Under the pieces are notes generated by a model, which did no database searches, had not been told where the DNA came from, and saw only the letters and a list, made by a program, of their open reading frames with translations. This document shows, in pieces, positions 7,565 through 16,331 of a stretch of 19,782 bases of DNA (its first letter is position 1; each line of letters begins with the position of its first letter). The translations under genes and the position numbers were made by a program. Source of the DNA: Bifidobacterium sp. UBA6881 (GTDB lineage: Bacteria; Actinomycetota; Actinomycetes; Actinomycetales; Bifidobacteriaceae); contig DKCF01000038.1 in assembly GCA_002451435.1 (NCBI GenBank), positions 13,738 to 33,519 on the forward strand. Reading direction: 5' to 3'.

Positions 7565-8256
7565 GTACCGCAGAAAACGCAACAGACCAATCGCCGATAA
7601 CCGTCAGCGTCATCGACGACGATCCGATGATATGCCAGGCCATGCGCATGATCCTTGAGGATTATTCGTCGGGCCGGCTGCGCGTGGCATCGACCTGCAC
7701 CAATGGCGAAGAGGCCATCCGGCACGCCACGGAAGAGCATCCCGACGTGGTGTTGATGGACATCGCCATGCCGGGCATGGACGGCATCGAGGCCACGCGA
7801 CGGCTGCGCGCGCTCCCCCGGCCGCCACAGGTGCTGATCCTGACCTCTCTGAGTCCCAGCGGCACGGTGGAACGCGCCATCGAAGCCGGAGCGGGAGGAT
7901 TCGTCTCCAAAACCGATGCCCCGGAAGACATCATCCGCCGCATATGCGGCATATGCGAGGACACGCCGCAATTCAATCCCGCGAGCCAACGTCAGCTCAT
8001 CACCGAACTGCACGCACGGCAATCCCAATCGCGGCGCGATGAGGCGCGGACCATGCTCGACGCGCTGCCCGAACGCGAGCGCGAAGCCGTCATCCTCGCC
8101 GCGGACGGCCATACCAACGCGCAGATAGCGCAACGCATGTTCATCTCCGAGCGCACGGTCAAGGCGCATATCTCCTCCGCAGCGGACAAATTGTGCATGA
8201 GCCGCATCCAGATGGCGCGGCTGGTGGAGCGCGCCGACCTGCCGCCGCGCCCCTGA
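7561..8256 (+). CDS. NarL/LuxR-family response regulator (first system)
   Basis: The transcriptional partner of the preceding kinase, 231 residues. The receiver domain shows the acidic pair Asp20/Asp21, phospho-acceptor Asp67 (VVLMDIAMPGMDG), Thr95 or Ser96, and Lys117 (FVSKTD). The C-terminal LuxR-type helix-turn-helix runs from about residue 168 with LPEREREAVILAADGHTNAQ and SERTVKAHISSAADKL. I place the start at the GTG at 7561, which overlaps the kinase stop as GTGA, the standard arrangement for translational coupling. Earlier in-frame starts lie inside the kinase gene. No nearby target operon is obvious; the divergent Ltp/YccA genes are candidates by position only. Confidence 0.93.
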   Translation: MSTAENATDQSPITVSVIDDDPMICQAMRMILEDYSSGRLRVASTCTNGEEAIRHATEEHPDVVLMDIAMPGMDGIEATRRLRALPRPPQVLILTSLSPSGTVERAIEAGAGGFVSKTDAPEDIIRRICGICEDTPQFNPASQRQLITELHARQSQSRRDEARTMLDALPEREREAVILAADGHTNAQIAQRMFISERTVKAHISSAADKLCMSRIQMARLVERADLPPRP

Positions 8257-8340
8257 CCCACGGCCGGCAAGACAACCCCGGACCATAGACTGGGGTCATA
8301 CGGAACGACGGGCGGAAACCCAACGAGGAACGGTGGTCAT

Positions 8341-10449
8341 ATGTCAATCAACGCAACGGAAAAGCCTCTCGGCAAGGTGTTCACCTCCGACTACCGGTTC
8401 GTAATCCCCTCATTCCAACGCGCGTACACATGGCAGACGGAGAACGTCGAACAACTCGTCAACGACCTGCAGGACGCCTGCGCGCATCCCGAAACGCCGT
8501 ATTTCCTCGGTTCGCTCATCCTCGTCAAGGACGGACACGGCAAATACCAGGTGATCGACGGGCAACAGCGACTCATCTCCCTGTCGATCATCATCGCCGT
8601 ATTGCGTGACCTCGAAGACGACCCCGACCTCATCGACGCGCTCAGCGGGCTCATTCTGGAGCCGGGAGACAAGCTCCGCGGCATCAAGGCCGAGCCCCGG
8701 CTCAAACTGCGCGAACGCGACGCCGGCTTCTTTCGCATGTACGTGCAGGAAGGGGACCTCGAGGGATTGTTCGACCTACGCGACAACGACATCGCGTCGC
8801 ACGCGCAGCGCAACATCGCCCTCAACACCAGGCAGGTGTTCGACATGCTCGCCACGATGCCGGCCAAGGAACGGCGCCGGTTCGCCTCCTATCTGGTGAA
8901 CGCGGTCACTCTGGTGATCGTCACCACCGACGACCTCGCCGGCGCGCACCGCATCTTCGACGTGATGAACATGCGGGGAGTGCCGTTGACGGCCTCGGAC
9001 GTGTTCAAGGCGCGCACCATCGCCGAAATATCGTCGGCGGCACGCAACGCCTACGCCACACGGTGGGACGACATCATGGACCCGCTCGGCGACGACGCCG
9101 GCACGCTCGAGGAATTCTTCTCCGACCTGCATCTCATCGTCTCGCACAAAGCCGTATGCGCGCGGCTCCTCGACGAATTCCGCAAGGACGTGCTCAAACC
9201 ATACGCGAAGAAACACAACACCATCGCCTTCATCGACGAACTGCTCGCGCCCTACGCCAACGCCTGGCGCATGCTCGAACACCCCACCGACACGAGCCTT
9301 CCCGACAACGTCGTCGCCCTGCTCGTATCGCTCAACGACTATCCGACCACCGACTGGAAACCCGTGGCCATGTGGGCGCTCGTCAACTCCATCCGCAATC
9401 TCGGCGACGCCGACATACGCATCTTCGCCGCGCCCGGCAGCCACACGACCGCGCACGATGCGACGGGCCGCGCCGAAACGCCGCTGCAGCTGCACGACAT
9501 CGACAGACTCCGAGGCATCCTCGCCGCGTTGGAACGCGTCACCGGCATCGACAGCCTCAACAGGCAAAGCCCGCTCGCCCGACGCACCCGCGCCGCAGGA
9601 GCCATACGCGACCTCGACAAAAACCGCACCCTTCAGCAAATACGCGGATTCCTCATCACCGACGAGGACCGCCGGACGGCGCTCGCGCATCTGCGCGGCG
9701 AGCTGCAGACCAGTCCGGCCATGAAAAAACTGCTGCTCATCCGCGCCAACGAGCAGAAGGCGGGCCATCGCATCACCCGTCCCCGCAGCCTCAAAGCCAT
9801 GCCGATACTGCCCGAGCAGGTCGGCAAGACATCCGATTTCGCCGCATGGTCCGAAACGGCGCGGGACCACTGGACCAACCGCATCGGCAATCTCGCGCTC
9901 ACCCAGGCCAATGAAAGCCAGATGGCGCCGCTGTCCGCATACGCGCAACGGCGCGACCGCATGCTGCTTTCCGCAAGCTCCAGACGATTCCCGTTGACGG
10001 CCGAGCTCGGCGACATCGCCGAATGCACGCCGCAGACGCTGCAATGCCGTCAGGATGAGACCATCCGGCTCATCGCGGACCACTGGAACATCAGGTATGA
10101 CGCGGAGCACACCGACCTCTCCGCGCTCAGCGAAGAGGCCCTCACCGTGGGGACCGCCAAGGACTCCCCCACGTCCAAGCGCGTCACCATCAAGCAGGTG
10201 CTCGCGGCCGGACTGCTCATTCCCGGAGAGACCCTCGTATGGAACCGGCCCCGCAAGGGCGAACGGTGGATCGCCATCGTCACCGCGGAAGGCAGGCTCC
10301 GTATGGATGACGGCAAGGAATACGGCACGCCCACCGCCGCGGCCCGTTCCGTCGGAGGAAAATCAGCGGGACTCAATGTCTGGAAACGCACGTCGAACGG
10401 TCAGAAGCTCAGCGACGTCTGGAAGGCATACCGGCTCAGAAGGCGTTGA
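8341..10449 (+). CDS. DUF262-DUF1524-RAMA protein (GmrSD/SspE-like, putative defence or modified-DNA protein)
   Basis: A 702-residue protein. The N-terminal DUF262 (GmrSD-N) nucleotide-binding domain shows IPSFQRAYTW (22-31), YFLGSLIL and the signature DGQQR (Asp73-Arg77). A long helical middle includes FDVMNMRGVPLTASDVFKA. A DUF1524-like region follows at about 480-600, with IGNLALT (515-521) and a C-terminal W-rich end. The last 90 residues (about 612-702) match a RAMA domain: VTIKQVLAAGLLIPGE, then GKEYGTPTAAA and VWKRTSNGQ. GmrSD and SspE relatives act against phage DNA carrying modified bases or sense phosphorothioation, and RAMA domains are thought to read DNA modification. The usual EHIxPQ catalytic stretch here reads MPILPEQ (487-493), so the His appears lost. 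GGTGG precedes the ATG at 8341. The gene stands alone between two sensor systems. Confidence 0.82.
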   Translation: MSINATEKPLGKVFTSDYRFVIPSFQRAYTWQTENVEQLVNDLQDACAHPETPYFLGSLILVKDGHGKYQVIDGQQRLISLSIIIAVLRDLEDDPDLIDALSGLILEPGDKLRGIKAEPRLKLRERDAGFFRMYVQEGDLEGLFDLRDNDIASHAQRNIALNTRQVFDMLATMPAKERRRFASYLVNAVTLVIVTTDDLAGAHRIFDVMNMRGVPLTASDVFKARTIAEISSAARNAYATRWDDIMDPLGDDAGTLEEFFSDLHLIVSHKAVCARLLDEFRKDVLKPYAKKHNTIAFIDELLAPYANAWRMLEHPTDTSLPDNVVALLVSLNDYPTTDWKPVAMWALVNSIRNLGDADIRIFAAPGSHTTAHDATGRAETPLQLHDIDRLRGILAALERVTGIDSLNRQSPLARRTRAAGAIRDLDKNRTLQQIRGFLITDEDRRTALAHLRGELQTSPAMKKLLLIRANEQKAGHRITRPRSLKAMPILPEQVGKTSDFAAWSETARDHWTNRIGNLALTQANESQMAPLSAYAQRRDRMLLSASSRRFPLTAELGDIAECTPQTLQCRQDETIRLIADHWNIRYDAEHTDLSALSEEALTVGTAKDSPTSKRVTIKQVLAAGLLIPGETLVWNRPRKGERWIAIVTAEGRLRMDDGKEYGTPTAAARSVGGKSAGLNVWKRTSNGQKLSDVWKAYRLRRR

Positions 10450-10482
10450 CGACGCGTTTTCATCTGACCCACGCCAAGGAGT

Positions 10483-11145
10483 CTACCGCCAGGAAAGCCA
10501 TTCGACGGCGAGTTTGGTGCGATTGGGGATATTGGTTTTGGCGAGAATGGCGCTGATGCGGTTGCGCACCGTGCCTTCGCTCAGAAACAGCCGCGCCGCG
10601 ATCTGACGGTTGTCCAATCCCTCGGCGACCAATTCCAGAACCTCATATTCCCGATCGGTGAGATTCGCGAAACGGTCCGGCACATGATCGTCGGAGGAAT
10701 CGCACGATGGAGCGTCCTGTCGGGAGGATTCGGCAGTCGGCGACCCCACGCGCAGTTTGCCCAGCACCTCGGCCCCCATAACCACCTGTCCAGCCATGAC
10801 GGCCTGCACCGCGGGGATAACGGAGGAGACATCCTGTTTGATCAGGTATCCTTTTGTTCCGATGCGTAACGCTCTGGCAATATACGATTCGTCGGCGAAG
10901 GTGGTAAGGATGAGGATCCGCGCGTCCGGATGCGCGGCGATAATTGTTTCCGAAGCCTCCAGCCCATCCATCTGAGGCATTTGCACGTCGATCAACAGCG
11001 CATCCGGCTCGTTCGCGTCATACCGTCGTACCGCATCCAAACCAGTATTGGCCGTCCATGCCACTTCGGCGGTGCCAGTGACTTCAAGAATCGTGGACAA
11101 CGACGAGCAGACGATTGGATCGTCATCGACAATCGCAACACGCAT
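10483..11145 (-). CDS. NarL/LuxR-family response regulator (second system)
   Basis: A 220-residue regulator. The receiver domain begins MRVAIVDDDPIVC, with phospho-acceptor Asp53 (LLIDVQMPQMDG), Thr81 (LILTTF) and Lys103 (YLIKQD). A Ser/Asp-rich linker (about 138-158) leads to the LuxR helix-turn-helix LTDREYEVLELVAEGLDNRQ and SEGTVRNRISAILAKT. Its ATG shares one base with the stop of the kinase gene upstream (TGATG), so the two are translationally coupled. It is convergent with the DUF262 gene across 33 bp. The likely target is the divergent ABC-export operon at 12582-16160, an inference from gene order that is common for this class of systems. Confidence 0.94.
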   Translation of the reverse strand: MRVAIVDDDPIVCSSLSTILEVTGTAEVAWTANTGLDAVRRYDANEPDALLIDVQMPQMDGLEASETIIAAHPDARILILTTFADESYIARALRIGTKGYLIKQDVSSVIPAVQAVMAGQVVMGAEVLGKLRVGSPTAESSRQDAPSCDSSDDHVPDRFANLTDREYEVLELVAEGLDNRQIAARLFLSEGTVRNRISAILAKTNIPNRTKLAVEWLSWR

Positions 11146-12347
11146 CAGCGGATTCCTTTCTTCACATCGGCATCGTTGGCGCCATCATTCGCCAAAGGCT
11201 TGGGAATGGACACGAACACACGCCATCCATCATGATACGGACCGCATAGCGCATTGCCTCCGAGGGCCCGCGCACGTTCCTCGATATCGGCAAGGCCGAT
11301 ACCCGAATAATCCTTGGCCGGCACGGTCTCCGGCGGTGTGTCCAATGCCGTTTCCGATGGATGCCGTGCTCCATCGTCCTGCACAGACAGTTGCCATAAG
11401 GCCGGGAAATCATGCAGCGTAATAGTGACGTTGCTCGCCGAGCTGTGACGGACCGTGTTGTTCAACGCTTCACGAATGGTTGTGGCGAAACAGCGCGACA
11501 CCGCCGCCGGAGCGGACGCGATGTCATTGGCCAGCCGCACAATCAGCACGCCGGAATCATCCATGCTGTGAGCCGCGGCCTCGATTTGAGCCACGAAATC
11601 AGTACCTTCGTCCTTCAGATCATGCACCGATTTGCGCACCATGGTCATGGCCTCGCCTAACGTGTCATGGATTTGCGCGATTTGCCGCGCTGATTCGTCC
11701 TGGCCAGCGATGCGTGAAACCACTTGCGCCGCCTCGGATTGCATAATGGCACGTGTCAGCACGTGCCCGACATTGTCGTGGATCTCCCTGGCGATTCTCG
11801 TTCGTTCGGCGAGCGTTGCCGTACGGACCGCCAGCGCACGGTCCTCCTCATGTTCGGCAAGCTGAGATCGCAATCTACGGATTTGGCTGCGCTTGGAATC
11901 CTGCAATCGTTTGACTTGTTCGGCAAGTGCCGCGTTCCGCACGCAAAACAGGCCGCACGCGAAACCAAGCGTCGTCAGCAAAGCCACCTGCGTCGCCGGC
12001 AAAGGTCGCACATCCGCATGCCCGCAACGCAATGCCATCGTCAGGATGGGCATAAGCCATAACCAGCGCGCAACCACCATCACGGGCTTTCCGTCTTGCA
12101 GCAACGCAGCATTGAATGCAGCGATCGGCAGCAACAGGCACCAAGACCATACCAGGCAGGCACCGCAATCCAATACAACAAGCAGCATCACGGTCAACGG
12201 CATGCAACCGGCGTACTCCCCCAAAGCGGCGCAGCACACCGCCACAAGAGCACCGTACACCAGCGAGGGCGTCACATCGTGGAACAACCTTACACCGGCG
12301 GTCAAGCCCATGGCCAGGAACACGGCTTGGAACAGCAACCGATTCAT
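11145..12347 (-). CDS. sensor histidine kinase, HisKA_3 type (second system)
   Basis: A 400-residue membrane kinase. About 135 residues of closely packed hydrophobic segments are followed by a charged coiled-coil helix (about 137-180). The phospho-acceptor motif is AEREIH-like (LAERTRIAREIHDNVGH, His190). The ATPase domain has the N-box IREALNNTVRHS, DDGARHP in place of the first glycine box, and YSGIGLADIEERARALGG. I chose the ATG at 12347 because GGAGG sits just upstream and the protein then begins directly with a membrane helix (MNRLLFQAVFLAMGLT). The frame is open to 12515, but that extension covers the divergent promoter region. The lack of an extracellular loop fits sensing within the membrane, as in antimicrobial-peptide detectors. 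The response regulator gene follows immediately. Confidence 0.9.
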   Translation of the reverse strand: MNRLLFQAVFLAMGLTAGVRLFHDVTPSLVYGALVAVCCAALGEYAGCMPLTVMLLVVLDCGACLVWSWCLLLPIAAFNAALLQDGKPVMVVARWLWLMPILTMALRCGHADVRPLPATQVALLTTLGFACGLFCVRNAALAEQVKRLQDSKRSQIRRLRSQLAEHEEDRALAVRTATLAERTRIAREIHDNVGHVLTRAIMQSEAAQVVSRIAGQDESARQIAQIHDTLGEAMTMVRKSVHDLKDEGTDFVAQIEAAAHSMDDSGVLIVRLANDIASAPAAVSRCFATTIREALNNTVRHSSASNVTITLHDFPALWQLSVQDDGARHPSETALDTPPETVPAKDYSGIGLADIEERARALGGNALCGPYHDGWRVFVSIPKPLANDGANDADVKKGIR

Positions 12348-12453
12348 GCCGCCTCCATCGCATAATGCCATCATCCATAATTCCAGGCCTATCGTAAGGC
12401 CCGCTGCTTCAAGAGTAGTGCACATGCAGATGGCCGCCGGAAAAGAAGAAACG

Positions 12454-12517
12454 AACATGACATTTGTCACACCAGGCCGGGGCTCGTCAACTCGAAACAT
12501 GACGGCAGGCATCATGT
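12454..12517. promoter_or_regulatory. operator-like repeats between the second sensor system and the ABC operon
   Basis: AACATGAC occurs at 12454-12461 and again at 12496-12503, exactly 42 bp (four helical turns) apart. The first copy is part of the inverted repeat TGACA-TT-TGTCA (12458-12469). The second forms ACATGA-N9-TCATGT (12497-12502 with 12512-12517). The region lies between two divergent genes, kinase and ABC ATPase, where a dimeric response regulator would be expected to bind. Binding is inferred and no consensus is claimed. Confidence 0.45.
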
Positions 12518-12581
12518 AGGGGGCACCATCGACTGCGAAAATGGAAACGAGGCAACATCAGGAAACCGAAAGGAGCCTGTC

Positions 12582-13568
12582 ATGAGCGGACAGACAGACG
12601 ATCCGACCAGCACGGTCGACGCCGTCAGCGTTTCGAAACTGGTGAAACGATATGGAGACATGCTTGCGCTCGATTATTTCGACCTCAACGTGCGTCAAGG
12701 AGAAATCTTTGGTCTATTGGGCCCCAACGGGTCAGGCAAGACCACAGCAATCAACTGCATACTCGCACTGCTTTCCTTCGACGAGGGCAGCGTACGTGTG
12801 TTCGGAGAGCCAATCAGCCCGACCAGTTACGCGCTAAAACGCCGTATTGGCATCGTTCCACAGAATGTGGCCGTGTTCAACGAACTGACCGTTCAAGAGA
12901 ATATCGACTACTTCTGTTCGCTATATGCGCCGAATAGGGCACACCGCCGTGAACTGGTGTCCGAGGCGCTGGACTTTGTGGATTTGAACGATTACCGAGG
13001 ATATCGGCCGTCGAAGCTGTCCGGCGGTCTGCTGAGACGGCTCAACATCGCCTGCGGCATCGCGCACAAACCAGATCTGATCTTTTTCGACGAACCGACC
13101 GTGGCCGTGGACCCACAGAGTCGCAATGCGATTCTCAAAGGCATCCAACGGCTTAACCGCGAAGGCGCGACGGTGATCTACACCAGCCACTACATGGAAG
13201 AGGTCGAACAAATCTGCGACCGTATTCTCATTATGGACCACGGCCGCTATCTGGCGCTTGGCACAGCCGAGGAACTGAAGACGATGATCGACACCGGCGA
13301 ACGCATCAGCATCGAAACGGACGATCTGGGAGGGCATGCGAATGCGGCCGACACAACGTTGGAACGATTGCGGACGCTGCCATTTGTGGCCAGCGCCGAT
13401 TATGACGGCCACGAATTGACAGTGAACTGCCGCCGAGGCGACCACAATCTCATCGACATACTACAGCTTCTGGAGCAGACCGGCACGCATATCGGGCATC
13501 TTTCCAGCCGTCAGCCGACGCTCAACGATGTGTTCCTGGAGTTGACCGGCACCGCCTTACGCGACTGA
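12582..13568 (+). CDS. ABC-2 type transporter ATP-binding protein
   Basis: The nucleotide-binding subunit of an exporter, 328 residues. Walker A is GPNGSGKTT (47-55), the Q-loop is Gln94 (VPQN), the ABC signature is LSGGLLRR (146-153), Walker B is LIFFDE (166-171) and the switch histidine is His203 (YTSHYMEE). The signature continues LLRR where KKRR or MKRR-type residues are commoner, a minor variation. About 100 residues after the core form the accessory C-terminal domain seen in the DrrA/NatA-like group. A strong AAAGGAG ribosome binding site precedes the ATG at 12582. It is the first gene of a three-gene operon and diverges from the second sensor kinase system, the usual context of drug, lantibiotic or peptide exporters. 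The substrate cannot be read from the sequence. Confidence 0.95.
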   Translation: MSGQTDDPTSTVDAVSVSKLVKRYGDMLALDYFDLNVRQGEIFGLLGPNGSGKTTAINCILALLSFDEGSVRVFGEPISPTSYALKRRIGIVPQNVAVFNELTVQENIDYFCSLYAPNRAHRRELVSEALDFVDLNDYRGYRPSKLSGGLLRRLNIACGIAHKPDLIFFDEPTVAVDPQSRNAILKGIQRLNREGATVIYTSHYMEEVEQICDRILIMDHGRYLALGTAEELKTMIDTGERISIETDDLGGHANAADTTLERLRTLPFVASADYDGHELTVNCRRGDHNLIDILQLLEQTGTHIGHLSSRQPTLNDVFLELTGTALRD

Positions 13569-13615
13569 CGCGGTTTGTATGGTCTCTTATCGGGAAGCGA
13601 AAGGCATGTGACATC

Positions 13616-14887
13616 ATGTGGGAAACATTACTGGTCAATCTCAAACTGCATTTGAGGGAGAAGACACAGCTGTTCTGGCTGTTCGCCTTCCCCATCATCC
13701 TGGCCACCATGTTCAATGGAATGTTCGGCAACATCGCGGAGAGCTTCGAACTGCATACGCTGGATGTGGCCGTGGTCGAAGACGACGCGTGGAAGTCGTC
13801 CTATGGAGCGCAGACGCTAATCGACGGCATTTCGTCCGATTCTCCCGCAGCGGAAACGGACCGGCATGCGAAAGTGGGTATGGACGGCAACGGTGGAACC
13901 AAGCTTATCAATGTGAAGAAGGTAGGTTCGACATCGCAAGCGGAACATCTCCTTGCCGACGGCACCATGCAAGGCATGCTGTATATCAGTGATGACGGAT
14001 CCGACGGCAACGGCAGACTCAGGTTCGCCGTTTCGGCGGCAACGCAATCCTCCGCATCGGACGTGATGGCGTCGAGCAGCGGATTGGACATCTCGCTAAC
14101 GGTATTGGGCAACATTGTGGATCTGTACAATCGCAACACCGACGTGGTCACGGATATCGCGAAGCATAATCCTTCGGCATTGATGAACAATGACGCGACC
14201 GGAGGCGTCGGCTCAGCGAACGGATACACGAAAGAAATACAGCTGACGAATTTCCATCCAAGCAGCACCGCACGGTATTATTACGCGCTTCTGGGCATGG
14301 CCGCGCTGATGGCGATGAGCTTCGCGATTAACGCGGTGACGATGACGCAGGCGAATCTGTCTGCATTGGGCATCCGCCGTTCCATATCGCCGTTGCCGAA
14401 GCTGCAGCAGCTGCTTGCGGGATTCCTGTCCAGCTGGCTGTGCTCGTTTCTAAGCTTGCTGCTGGCGATGCTGTACATCCGATTCGGCTGCGGCATTTCG
14501 CTTGGAGGACGCGAATGGGCTGGTGTGGGCGCTTGCTCGATGGCTTCGTTCGCCGCGAGCGCATTCGGTACGCTATTGGGGGCATTGCCGAAGATTCCGA
14601 CCGGAGCCAAACAGGGTTTGTGCACGGCGCTCGCCTGCACGTTGTCGTTGTTCTCTGGCTTATATGGCTCGTTCGCCATGGAGCTCAGCGACCAGATCGC
14701 CCGGCATGCCCCTGTGCTGAGCATGCTCAATCCGGCACAGCAGATCACGAATTTGTTCTATGACATCCTGTATTACGACAGTTTCCGGCCGTTTTTCACC
14801 ACCACCGGCATTCTTGCCATAATGAGCCTGGTCTGCCTTGCCGCGGCGACCGTTCTGTTGAGGAGGCAACGTTATGCACACCTGTAA
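13616..14887 (+). CDS. ABC-2 type transporter permease (first subunit)
   Basis: A 423-residue permease of the ABC2_membrane_3 type. An N-terminal amphipathic stretch and one helix (about 19-38, LFWLFAFPIILATMFNGMFG) are followed by a roughly 180-residue extracytoplasmic domain rich in Asp, Ser and Gly. A C-terminal block from about residue 220 has several transmembrane helices (YYALLGMAALMAMSFAINAV and later segments). It starts 47 bp after the ATPase gene with a poorly spaced AAAGG. The end overlaps the second permease gene by 14 nt. Two unlike permeases with one ATPase suggest a heterodimeric exporter. The large outer domains would contact the substrate or cell wall; this is family knowledge, not visible chemistry. 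Confidence 0.9.
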   Translation: MWETLLVNLKLHLREKTQLFWLFAFPIILATMFNGMFGNIAESFELHTLDVAVVEDDAWKSSYGAQTLIDGISSDSPAAETDRHAKVGMDGNGGTKLINVKKVGSTSQAEHLLADGTMQGMLYISDDGSDGNGRLRFAVSAATQSSASDVMASSSGLDISLTVLGNIVDLYNRNTDVVTDIAKHNPSALMNNDATGGVGSANGYTKEIQLTNFHPSSTARYYYALLGMAALMAMSFAINAVTMTQANLSALGIRRSISPLPKLQQLLAGFLSSWLCSFLSLLLAMLYIRFGCGISLGGREWAGVGACSMASFAASAFGTLLGALPKIPTGAKQGLCTALACTLSLFSGLYGSFAMELSDQIARHAPVLSMLNPAQQITNLFYDILYYDSFRPFFTTTGILAIMSLVCLAAATVLLRRQRYAHL

Positions 14888-16160
14888 TATATCGCTGAAA
14901 ATCCTGAAGTCACGAAAGATGTATCTGGTCATCTATCTGGGTCTCATCAGCATTATGATGTTTTCCATCAGTTGGCAGATCATGCGCGGTTCAATGGCAA
15001 GCGACGATGATGCGTTCCATCCCGACGCGGCACGCGTGGCGGTGATCGACCGAGATGATTCCGCAGATGGTATTGCATCGGCGTTGCGTTCGTATCTTGC
15101 GTTGGATAGCGAGTTGGTGGATATCGCCGATGATTCCGAATCATTGCAGCAGGCCGTCGCTTCAAATTACGTCGATCTGATCGCGATTGTGCCGGACGGT
15201 TTCACCACCGACTACCAGCAATATGTGGATGGTTCATCGGACCACCAGCCAACCGTCGAGACCGTGGTCAGTTACGCTTCCGGAGCTGGCTCGCTCGCAC
15301 AGCTGGAAATCAATGAATTCTTGTCGCTGACACGCACCGCATACTTGGGACAGATCGAATCGCAACAGTCGCTGGATACAGCCATGCGGGAGGCATTGGA
15401 AACCGCGCAGGCCGATGCTGCGACGTCGAACATTGCGGTGGTGCAATCGCAGTCCGTCAACGATACCGTCAAGCCGGCCGCATCCGCCTTCGCCGACACC
15501 ATCAAAACCGGTCTGTATCCGCTGCTGCTGGTCATGCCGATCTGCACGTTTCTGGTAATCGGCACGTTCAACGACAGTGAGATTCGCCGTCGACTATACT
15601 CGTCACCAGCCCGATCTCTGTCGATAGCATCGCAACAGATGCTCACTTGCTCGCTGTTCGGATTATTGGTATGCATTGGCTATACCGTTGTGACGTTATC
15701 GCTGATGGCGATGATTGGAGTCCCATTTGACGGATTGACGATGACGAATGTCGGTTTGGCATTCTTTTCGCTGCTCGTGTATACCCTGATGGCAATCGCA
15801 TGCGGGTTCCTTCTGGGCTCAATCGGTTTTTCCGAAATGGCGGTCAATGCGTTCGCCAACGTGTTCGGACTGTTGTGCATGTTCACGTCAGGCATGGCAT
15901 TCCCCGTGGATATGATGCCCGATCCGATGATTGCACTCGGCAAGCTGCTGCCTGGCTGGTGGCTGTGCGAGTCCATAGACCATGTGTTCGGGCTGGGCAC
16001 GGCATCGGCGGCCGGAGTGGATTACGGCGCATGGGCATCGTCGACTGGACTGCTGGCGCTGTTCGGCGTAGCGTTCATCTGCCTCGGTCTGGCATTGGGC
16101 CGTATCCGCCGCACAAGACCGACGTTGGCCTCCCCCGCCACTACGCAGTTGGCCAAATGA
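14874..16160 (+). CDS. ABC-2 type transporter permease (second subunit)
   Basis: A 428-residue partner of the preceding permease with the same layout. A first helix (about 17-36, YLVIYLGLISIMMFSISWQI) leads to an extracytoplasmic domain to about residue 205, which includes a predicted helical segment around LAQLEINEFLSLTRTAYLGQ. A C-terminal block of about six helices follows, with AVNAFANVFGLLCMFTSGMAFP as the typical ABC-2 core. An excellent AGGAGG lies seven bases upstream of the ATG, inside the first permease gene, so translation is likely independent as well as coupled. This is the last gene of the operon. No clear intrinsic terminator follows; the next 170 bp hold no gene. Confidence 0.9.
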   Translation: MHTCNISLKILKSRKMYLVIYLGLISIMMFSISWQIMRGSMASDDDAFHPDAARVAVIDRDDSADGIASALRSYLALDSELVDIADDSESLQQAVASNYVDLIAIVPDGFTTDYQQYVDGSSDHQPTVETVVSYASGAGSLAQLEINEFLSLTRTAYLGQIESQQSLDTAMREALETAQADAATSNIAVVQSQSVNDTVKPAASAFADTIKTGLYPLLLVMPICTFLVIGTFNDSEIRRRLYSSPARSLSIASQQMLTCSLFGLLVCIGYTVVTLSLMAMIGVPFDGLTMTNVGLAFFSLLVYTLMAIACGFLLGSIGFSEMAVNAFANVFGLLCMFTSGMAFPVDMMPDPMIALGKLLPGWWLCESIDHVFGLGTASAAGVDYGAWASSTGLLALFGVAFICLGLALGRIRRTRPTLASPATTQLAK

Positions 16161-16331
16161 TCCCCGTACGTAATGACAGGGTTGATTCCACACAAACTCC
16201 GTCAAACGGTAAATAGTGAAAGAAGCGGGAACGATTCTCACGACAGAAACGGTCTTGCCGCCTCCTTTGATGTCGTTGAACGGAAGCGAAACATCAAACG
16301 ATTGGCATGAGGTTTTATCAGAGGTGCCCAA
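16161..16331. other. intergenic stretch after the ABC operon
   Basis: I see no gene, RNA or convincing terminator here. The sequence is noticeably more AT-rich than the coding regions to the left. AACGGAAGCGAAAC-like words could be remnants of a regulator site for the decayed gene that begins at 16332, but this is too weak to call. Confidence 0.4.

Noticed and set aside
8257..8340. Terminator after the first regulator gene
   Set aside because: ACCCC/GGGGT with a 12-nt spacer gives only a five-base stem and no T-run, too weak to list.
12348..12515. N-terminal extension of the second kinase
   Set aside because: It would cover the divergent promoter region and operator-like repeats. The ATG at 12347 has GGAGG and begins directly with a membrane helix.
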